From JAABSX01 sp964480455 (GTDB lineage Bacteria; Bacteroidota; Bacteroidia; Cytophagales; Microscillaceae), in the NCBI GenBank assembly GCA_964480455.1, contig CAYZQI010000159.1:1-10973 (forward strand): a stretch of 10,973 nucleotides of DNA, read 5' to 3'. Both the position numbers and the translations under genes were made by a program. Positions 1-4,058 of the stretch are shown here, one piece after another. Within the stretch, counting starts at the first letter, position 1. Each line of letters starts with the position of its first letter. The notes below the pieces were generated by a model. It did no database searches, had not been told where the DNA came from, and worked only from the letters and a program-made list of their open reading frames with translations.

Positions 1-223
1 TCCCCTGAAAACTCATCAAAATTGGAAGATAGTTTTCATCTTGTTGTAAGGTTGCTAATATAAGAAAGAGCATCGTAGTCTTCCCATACTGCCGTGGTCG
101 GTTGATGACGAAATAATCTCCAAACTCTACCATTCGTAAGATACCTGCAAAACGGCGGCTGTCGTCCATCATATAATGTTCATTGCTATTGCAAGAGCCT
201 GTGATATTGAAGCGTTTTATCAT
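1..223 (-). CDS. AAA-like domain ATPase, N-terminal part (runs off the left edge)
   Basis: Only the first 74 codons lie in the window; the frame is open to the edge, so this is a truncation by the window and not a broken gene. The start ATG (complement of 221-223) opens MIKRFNITG. Visible features are an HYM motif at residues 16-18 and a P-loop NTPase core at about residues 37-51, NRPRQYGKTTM, with the Walker A Gly47-Lys48-Thr49. This layout (short N-terminus, RPRQ-x-GKT) is typical of the AAA-like/AAA_35 and AAA-ATPase_like families, which are often multi-copy in Bacteroidota and cyanobacteria and often carry a C-terminal PD-(D/E)XK-like nuclease domain. That C-terminus is not visible here. 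Cellular role unknown. A good -7 box lies 24 nt upstream. Confidence 0.75.
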   Translation of the reverse strand, partial: MIKRFNITGSCNSNEHYMMDDSRRFAGILRMVEFGDYFVINRPRQYGKTTMLFLILATLQQDENYLPILMSFQG

Positions 224-246
224 AGTATTTCAGTTTTTTTATTAAG

Positions 247-254
247 CAAAGATA
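247..254 (-). promoter_or_regulatory. -7 box of a Bacteroidota-type promoter for the AAA-like gene
   Basis: Read on the minus strand the site is TATCTTTG, a full match to the Bacteroidota sigma consensus TAnnTTTG. It lies 24 nt before the ATG at 223, giving an expected leader of roughly 15-20 nt. No clear TTG -33 element is seen at the usual distance. Confidence 0.5.
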
Positions 255-546
255 CGAAAAAAGAGGAATAAGCTGATGGGATACGTATGGTTACCTTGGT
301 ACAAAATACGGCCTTTCTGAAGCTAGAGCCAGCTTTTCCCTTATTCAAAAATAGATTTATCCACTGAGTAATTTAGCGCATTCATAATTCATTTAGACAA
401 TAAAGCTCTAATAAATTTTTAGTGTCTGTTATATTCACTTCAATAAATCAAATCTAAATAGATGAGGTGTAGTTGCCAAAGAACTAATTATTTTCATGTT
501 TCATAAAAGAGTGCTCCAAAAAAGGTAGAGAAGTCAAAAAAATCAT
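255..546. other. AT-rich intergenic stretch without recognised content
   Basis: No reading frame with family features, no tRNA and no strong hairpin were found. It separates two divergent promoter-like boxes (247-254 on minus, 547-554 on plus), so it may hold regulatory sites that cannot be named from sequence alone. Confidence 0.4.
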
Positions 547-554
547 TATATTTG
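547..554 (+). promoter_or_regulatory. -7 box of a promoter for the non-coding RNA locus
   Basis: The sequence is TATATTTG followed by C, matching the Bacteroidota -7 consensus TAnnTTTG. Transcription would begin near 560. The -33 region (about 522-530) has no TTG, so only the -7 box supports the call. The next rightward signal is the hairpin terminator at 933-961, which would give a transcript of about 400-410 nt carrying all the RNA features between. Confidence 0.5.
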
Positions 555-597
555 CTTCCAGAGCTAGTCTAAGATTGAGCCTTTTTGTAAATGCAGT

Positions 598-630
598 GCA
601 TCTACCTATTTGTAGGATATGGTAAGATGC
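598..630 (+). ncRNA. Leader hairpin of the non-coding RNA locus
   Basis: GCATCT (598-603) pairs with AGATGC (625-630), extended by ACC (604-606) with GGT (621-623) past a one-base bulge at 624. An inner alternative pairs CCTA (605-608) with TAGG (613-616) around a TTTG loop. In addition CAGAGC (559-564) can pair with GCTCTG (650-655), which would close the whole leader. No known RNA family was recognised. It lies between the predicted start and the permuted tRNA-like element. Confidence 0.4.
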
Positions 631-711
631 CCATGAGCTTCAGTGTTTCGCTCTGTAGTCTTAATCTAAAAAACTTTTGAAAGTTACTATATATTTCTGA
701 AAGCCTAGTGC

Positions 712-739
712 AAGGGTTCGATCCCCTTCACCTGCACCA
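712..739 (+). tRNA. tRNA 3' half of the permuted element (T arm, acceptor, CCA)
   Basis: T stem AAGGG/CCCTT (712-716 with 724-728), a canonical seven-base T loop TTCGATC (717-723), acceptor strand CACCTGC (729-735), discriminator A736, and encoded CCA 737-739. Every conserved base of this half is present, which argues against random resemblance. No D arm or 5' acceptor strand lies upstream of it. Confidence 0.7.
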
Positions 740-759
740 TTTTTTCTCATAATATACTT

Positions 760-784
760 GCAGGTGTAGCTCAGTGGCAGAGCA
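760..784 (+). tRNA. tRNA 5' half of the permuted element (acceptor, D arm)
   Basis: Acceptor strand GCAGGTG (760-766), T8-A9 (767-768), D stem GCTC/GAGC (769-772 with 780-783), D loop AGTGGCA with G18-G19, and A26 (784). The acceptor strand is the exact complement of 729-735. No T arm or 3' acceptor strand follows it before the separate tRNA at 857, so its only partner is the upstream half. Confidence 0.7.
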
Positions 785-856
785 AGGGCGGGATGTTATA
801 CAGAGATGTTTGGTAATTGAGAAGGTGAAACCGCCTTGTATAGCACAGGGCAAAAC

Positions 857-929
857 GAGCTTATAGTTCAGTTGGTAGAACATCAGCCTCCCACGCTGAG
901 GGTCATGGGTTCGATTCCCGTTGAGTTCA
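857..929 (+). tRNA. tRNA with CCC (Gly) anticodon and G3-U70/A73 acceptor stem
   Basis: A complete 73-nt cloverleaf can be drawn: acceptor GAGCTTA (857-863) with TGAGTTC (922-928), D stem GTTC/GAAC with G18-G19 in the loop, anticodon stem TCAGC/GCTGA, loop CTCCCAC with T33 and anticodon CCC, a five-base variable loop, T stem ATGGG/CCCGT, and T loop TTCGATT. The anticodon reads the glycine codon GGG. The acceptor is atypical for glycine: pair 2-71 is A-U instead of C-G, pair 3-70 is a G-U wobble (G859/T926), and the discriminator is A929. G3-U70 with A73 is the classic identity signal for alanyl-tRNA synthetase. CCA is not encoded (930-932 is ACA) and would have to be added enzymatically. It could be a functional tRNA of unusual identity, or a decaying gene whose arms still pair. 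Confidence 0.8.
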
Positions 930-932
930 ACA

Positions 933-967
933 GGGCAGTCGTAAGGTTAGAGCGACTGCCCACTTTT
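933..967 (+). terminator. Hairpin terminator of the non-coding RNA locus
   Basis: GGGCAGTCG (933-941) pairs perfectly with CGACTGCCC (953-961) around an 11-base loop, and ACTTTT follows. It starts four bases after the discriminator of the tRNA at 857-929, as expected for the end of a tRNA transcript. Confidence 0.75.
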
Positions 968-1120
968 CGTTAAATAAGGAGTTGAAAGCAGTGCTAACAC
1001 CCATTGTCTATTGGCTCTTTATCTATTTATTACAACCGCTGTAGAAACCCATAGAGATGAGCAGTCAATGCGCCAGCTTCTACTCTTTGAATAGCCCTAA
1101 ATCTATCCTTCTTTCACTTT

Positions 1121-1144
1121 CCTTTTACAAAAAACTGTAAGAGG
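1121..1144 (-). terminator. Hairpin just after the stop of the small secreted protein gene
   Basis: CCTTTTACA (1121-1129) pairs with TGTAAGAGG (1136-1144) over 9 bp with one G-U, around a six-base loop. It begins two bases past the minus-strand stop at 1146-1148. There is no T tract on the minus strand beyond it, so it may be a weak terminator or a 3'-end stabiliser. Confidence 0.4.
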
Positions 1145-1145
1145 G

Positions 1146-1748
1146 TCAATATTTATTGCCAATCTCAAAAACACCTTTTTTCTCATTCCAATTGAGTGCA
1201 ATATTTTTGAATTTTGCTTTCTTAAATGTTTCTAAATAGCCTTCGGGCATGTTACTATAGGGAAACTGGACATCATGCGCAGGAGTGCTTTTTGCTAAGA
1301 TAGTATTACCTTGCTGAGGCATGACCAGCTCGAGGTTATATTCTTGCAATACCTTATCGGGCAAAGTGCTTTTGCCCCAAAAATCTACCATTGTAAGCTG
1401 GGGGCATATTTGGTTGGTTATTTCTTGCCATTCATCATTTAGGTAGGTATAAAACTCAGCCCTCGGCACTGCCAACGAGGAATCTATGATAGCACTTACA
1501 TACTGAAAGCCAAAAATTTTACCCCCATTGCTATCCGTAAAACATTTAAAACGAACCATATCAACAGGCGTTTGAGGATTGCTAATTTGAATAAAGGCAT
1601 TGGCTTCATCAATCAAAACTTGATTGGTCTCTGTATTTTCAAGCGATTTGTAGTTGCTATGCTCAAACAAATCATAAAACTCTCGAATAGTTTGGCTTAT
1701 TGAGAGACTAGGCAGAAGGAATAAAATCAGTAAAATAAGATTTTTCAT
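1146..1748 (-). CDS. Small secreted protein of unknown function
   Basis: This 200-residue protein has a clear Sec signal peptide: MKN, then a hydrophobic stretch at about residues 4-17, with likely cleavage near residues 18-20 (SISQT). The mature part of about 180 residues has alternating polar and aromatic segments and no motif that I recognise; it reads as a small globular exported protein. There is no lipobox cysteine, no second membrane segment and no C-terminal type IX secretion sorting domain. The ATG at 1748 is the natural start because the signal peptide begins at once. The methyltransferase gene ends 103 nt upstream on the same strand, so cotranscription is possible but not shown. 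A hairpin lies directly past the stop. Function unknown. Confidence 0.7.
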   Translation of the reverse strand: MKNLILLILFLLPSLSISQTIREFYDLFEHSNYKSLENTETNQVLIDEANAFIQISNPQTPVDMVRFKCFTDSNGGKIFGFQYVSAIIDSSLAVPRAEFYTYLNDEWQEITNQICPQLTMVDFWGKSTLPDKVLQEYNLELVMPQQGNTILAKSTPAHDVQFPYSNMPEGYLETFKKAKFKNIALNWNEKKGVFEIGNKY

Positions 1749-1851
1749 ATAATTTTTTTAATATTGTGTAGTATTACCATTGTTCAACGTAAAAATTAGC
1801 TTAGTTTTATCTTTATGCTCAATTAATTTAAAAAAATGTTCTAACATCAAG

Positions 1852-3024
1852 CTAACACAAGCCTAAAAGTTTTTGCAAATGATGATGTCCAATGCCAAAG
1901 TGTGTGCAAGTAGTTTGTATTTTTTCTAAAATGGCTTGTTGAGTGCTTTGTGTAGGAAGTTCTTTTTTGGAAGCTATCAGCATCACATTTTTAGGAGTAT
2001 GTGCATCTGAGATAAACTCAAGAACTTTGGTTTTGTAGCCGTAGTAGTTGAGCAGCAGCACACGCAGGGCATCAGTGAGCATTTCGGCTTGCCGCTCTAA
2101 AAAGATACCGTATTTCAGCAAAAAATCCAACTCATTGTTTTGTGGATTTTTTTCCATTTCTTTTCTGATTTGCTTATGACAGCAGGGTGCTACTACTATC
2201 AAATTAGCCTGGGCTTGTATGCCCCTGTAAATTGCTTCATCTGTGGCAGTATCGCAAGCATGGAGTGCTATCAGTATATGCGCTTCTTCAATGGGATAGT
2301 TCTCGATAATACCTTGCCCAAAGTGTAGCTGCTGGAAGCCTGTATCTTGCGCTATTTGATTGCCTAGTGCTACCAAGTCTTCCCTAAACTCTACCCCTGT
2401 AAGTTCGGCATTGATGCCTAAGGTTTGTGTTAGATAATCATAGAGTGCAAAAGTAAGATAGCCCTTGCCTGCGCCCATGTCGTAGATTTTAGTGAGGGGT
2501 TTTTTATCAAGTTCGGCAATGAGCGGGCGTAAAAGCTCAATGTAATGGTTGATTTGCTTGTATTTGTTTTGGGCATTTTTATAGACTTTGCCTTGTGCAT
2601 CAGTGATACCTAATGCGTGTAGATAGGGTTTGTCTTCGGATTTGATGTGTTTTTGCTTGATTTTGTCGTGGTTAGCATTGGGTAGCTGTTGTTGGCTAGG
2701 GGGCATTTCACGAAATTTTATTTTTTGAATCGACTGGTAAGTCCACACATAGTCAGCCTTGATTGTAAACAAATTAATAACCCTAAAGCCCTCAAAACCA
2801 ATCCACTCTTTGAGTTGTATTTTTGCTTCTGCCAGGCTGTAATTTTTGGTGAGGTCATGTGTTTGATACCTAAAAGTGAAACTAAGGCAAGGTTTCTTTT
2901 TGAGGTATATTTTTTTTAGGTAGATATTTTTGAGTGTAAGCTCGCTACCTTTGTATGCACTCAGCGTAAGTTTAATGAAAGTATCTTGCTGCCAGCTCAG
3001 TTCTAAGTATTCAAAAAAAGTCAT
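1852..3024 (-). CDS. Class I SAM-dependent methyltransferase (Methyltransf_32-like)
   Basis: This 390-residue protein carries a Rossmann-type methyltransferase domain at about residues 150-352. SAM-binding motif I is DMGAGKGYL (182-190); the acidic end of strand beta-2 is at VEF (211-213). The segment ALHACDTATDEA (253-264) and APCCHKQIR (279-287) match the pattern of the Methyltransf_32 family, in which G/A-LHAC and P-CC-H segments follow motif I; eukaryotic relatives include METTL25- and GSTCD-like proteins. The substrate is unknown. The first 130 residues or so are not part of the core fold and are rich in Lys, Ile and Tyr; they may bind the substrate or RNA. A short C-terminal helical tail follows residue 352. 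The start at 3024 lies 50 nt from a dispersed repeat, so its promoter must sit close to or within that repeat. Confidence 0.8.
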   Translation of the reverse strand: MTFFEYLELSWQQDTFIKLTLSAYKGSELTLKNIYLKKIYLKKKPCLSFTFRYQTHDLTKNYSLAEAKIQLKEWIGFEGFRVINLFTIKADYVWTYQSIQKIKFREMPPSQQQLPNANHDKIKQKHIKSEDKPYLHALGITDAQGKVYKNAQNKYKQINHYIELLRPLIAELDKKPLTKIYDMGAGKGYLTFALYDYLTQTLGINAELTGVEFREDLVALGNQIAQDTGFQQLHFGQGIIENYPIEEAHILIALHACDTATDEAIYRGIQAQANLIVVAPCCHKQIRKEMEKNPQNNELDFLLKYGIFLERQAEMLTDALRVLLLNYYGYKTKVLEFISDAHTPKNVMLIASKKELPTQSTQQAILEKIQTTCTHFGIGHHHLQKLLGLC

Positions 3025-3074
3025 ATTTTAGTATAGTTTGAAAAATAAAATGAGGTATTAGCTACCGTGAACTT

Positions 3075-3129
3075 GGTTCTCTGACAATTTTTGTGGAAGC
3101 AGCACCTTAAAACAGACTTTAGTCTGTTT
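3075..3129. repeat. Dispersed 55-bp repeat with terminal palindrome, copy 1
   Basis: This segment recurs in the same orientation at 10916-10970. The copies differ in one base near the start and in the spacer (CACCTT here, TACTGT there). The right end is a perfect inverted repeat, AAACAGACT-TT-AGTCTGTTT (3110-3129). On the minus strand the palindrome is followed by TTTT, so it could end transcripts coming from that side. Two copies 7.8 kb apart in intergenic DNA suggest a family spread through the genome. Confidence 0.8.
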
Positions 3130-3142
3130 GAGTGGCTAGTAC

Positions 3143-3322
3143 GGAGTTGTGTAAAAAGTCAAACAGTGCCAAATATTATTTTGAGTTAAAAGTGTTTTTC
3201 TCACTCCATAGCCCATAGGTTGCAAGCTATGGACTATGGAGTGAGAATTAAGCAGGCTTCTGCAAATTGCTTTTTCTAATAACCCTATAAAATTTTACTC
3301 AAAATACTTTTTGCATAACCCC
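3143..3322. mobile_element. MITE-like element or IS remnant, about 180 bp
   Basis: The left end GGAGTTGTGTAAAAAGT (3143-3159) and the reverse complement of the right end ACTTTTTGCATAACCCC (3306-3322) match at 14 of 17 positions, and all three differences are transitions. The element holds no gene and has a large central hairpin at 3198-3247. Terminal inverted repeats around a short non-coding hairpin are the form of a miniature inverted-repeat transposable element. No convincing target-site duplication is visible (flanks AGTAC and ACTAC are only similar), so an older or deleted IS end is also possible. Confidence 0.5.
3198..3247. repeat. Large hairpin inside the MITE-like element
   Basis: CTCACTCCATAG (3200-3211) pairs with CTATGGAGTGAG (3234-3245). 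After one C-A mismatch (3212/3233), CCATAG (3213-3218) pairs with CTATGG (3227-3232) around an eight-base loop. Two further T-A pairs extend the outer end. CATAG occurs twice in each arm, hinting at an internal duplication. Neither strand has a T tract after it, so an intrinsic terminator is unlikely. Confidence 0.75.
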
Positions 3323-3382
3323 ACTACAGAATTATCGCTGAAGTTGCAAAAGTACCAAAATTATCATAATTTGGTTCAAAAT

Positions 3383-3886
3383 ATGTCTGAAACTGCTCAT
3401 CAAAGACAAAAAAATATGCCAACTCAAGAAAACAAGGAAATCCGTATCATCACTTTTCCTATAGGTGCTCAAATTTATGCCCTCCCTATTGAAGCCATCA
3501 AAGAGGTAATTCCAACACCTGCACTCCTTGCTCCAGCCTATGTACTTGGGCTTACCAATATTAGGGGAGCATTATATGCTATGCTAGGCCTAGTGAAACG
3601 CTTTGACCTCAGCGAGGTAGTGCCGAGTAATGTACAAAAAACTTTTGTGCTAGTACTCAATCACCCCAAAGCAAAAGTAGGTCTGTTTATCAAAGATTTA
3701 CCCAATACACTCAACTTGCCTCTTCAACAGATAGACCAAAATGCGAACCTTAGTTTTGCAGCCTCAGAGGTAAATCAATATCTGCAGGGCATTATCAAAA
3801 TAGATAAACAACTGATTATTTTACTCAACGAAGCCAAACTTATTGAACAAGCACTGCTTTCAATGAATGATGAAAGCCAAATATAA
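3383..3886 (+). CDS. CheW-like single-domain coupling protein
   Basis: With the chosen start the protein has 167 residues, close to the usual CheW length. CheW proteins couple chemoreceptors to the histidine kinase CheA through an SH3-like beta fold. The domain starts at about residue 19 (EIRIITFPIGAQIYALPIEAIKEV), followed by the family's most conserved segment, GLTNIRGALYAMLGL (56-70), with Asn59, Arg61 and Gly62. The last strand and helix end near residue 160. The frame stays open upstream to a TTG at 3311, but those codons lie inside or just past the right inverted repeat of the MITE-like element and precede the domain. The ATG at 3383 is therefore preferred; the ATG at 3416 is a close second. 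No cheA, receptor or other chemotaxis gene is in the window, so its partner, which may serve gliding, pili or another Che-like pathway, cannot be named. Confidence 0.85.
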   Translation: MSETAHQRQKNMPTQENKEIRIITFPIGAQIYALPIEAIKEVIPTPALLAPAYVLGLTNIRGALYAMLGLVKRFDLSEVVPSNVQKTFVLVLNHPKAKVGLFIKDLPNTLNLPLQQIDQNANLSFAASEVNQYLQGIIKIDKQLIILLNEAKLIEQALLSMNDESQI

Positions 3887-4058
3887 AAAGTTTTACTTGT
3901 TAGAATAACTCGCAATTATTTGCTGCTTCGGAAAGTATAAAATATGAGTTGTTACTTATGCTTTTTTTTAATTCTCTCATTATCAGTAATTTAGAAAGTA
4001 AAAGCGATAAAATTATTTTTTACCTTTACCTTACTTTATTTTTAAACCATCACTTAAA

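Larger units (their letters stand above)
682..818 (+). ncRNA. Circularly permuted tRNA-like RNA (3' half precedes 5' half)
   Basis: The 3' half of a tRNA (T arm, acceptor strand, encoded CCA; 712-739) is followed after a 20-nt linker by the matching 5' half (acceptor strand, D arm; 760-784). The two acceptor strands pair perfectly over 7 bp. Tertiary-contact bases agree: T8, A14, G18-G19, a TTCGATC T loop, and a possible G15-C48 Levitt pair joining the halves. Outside the tRNA body, AGGGC (785-789) can pair with GCCT (703-706) past one bulge. Beyond an internal loop, 682-699 pairs with 801-818 in 17 of 18 positions (13 Watson-Crick, 4 G-U, one mismatch at T690/T810). This continues the anticodon arm as one long helix. 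Known permuted tRNAs occur in some algae and archaea, and permuted tmRNAs in some bacteria. This element has a normal D stem and A3-U70, unlike tmRNA, and shows no tag frame. No anticodon can be assigned. Two decayed tRNA fragments remain an alternative. Confidence 0.6.

Noticed and set aside
277..321. Short plus-strand frame of 14 codons starting at ATG near 277
   Set aside because: There is no ribosome-binding signal, conserved motif or promoter that would set it apart from chance.
821..837. T-box-like motif (AAGGTGAAACCGCC resembles the AGGGUGGNACCGCG core)
   Set aside because: The UGGN bulge that would pair with the tRNA NCCA end is not preserved, no specifier stem or regulated synthetase gene is present, and T-boxes are not typical of this phylum.
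682..856. Permuted or two-piece tmRNA
   Set aside because: The topology is similar, but tmRNA lacks a true D stem and carries the alanine G3-U70 pair. Here the D stem is perfect, pair 3-70 is A-U, and no tag-like reading frame ending in Ala-Ala is present nearby.
547..1140. CRISPR array or group I/II intron as the explanation for the gene-free structured region
   Set aside because: No regularly spaced direct repeats are present, and no group I P7/P3 core or group II domain V-like hairpin was seen around the tRNA halves.
2140..2328. Open frame on the plus strand antisense to the methyltransferase
   Set aside because: It lies wholly inside a well-supported gene, has no family features, and its composition follows from the opposite strand. 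The same applies to frames at 2689-2919, 5472-5825, 6260-6448, 6630-6815, 7044-7277, 7416-7649 and 7876-8109.
3311..3382. Extended N-terminus of the CheW-like protein from a TTG at 3311
   Set aside because: The extension starts inside the right inverted repeat of the MITE-like element and precedes the domain. The ATG at 3383 gives the usual CheW length.
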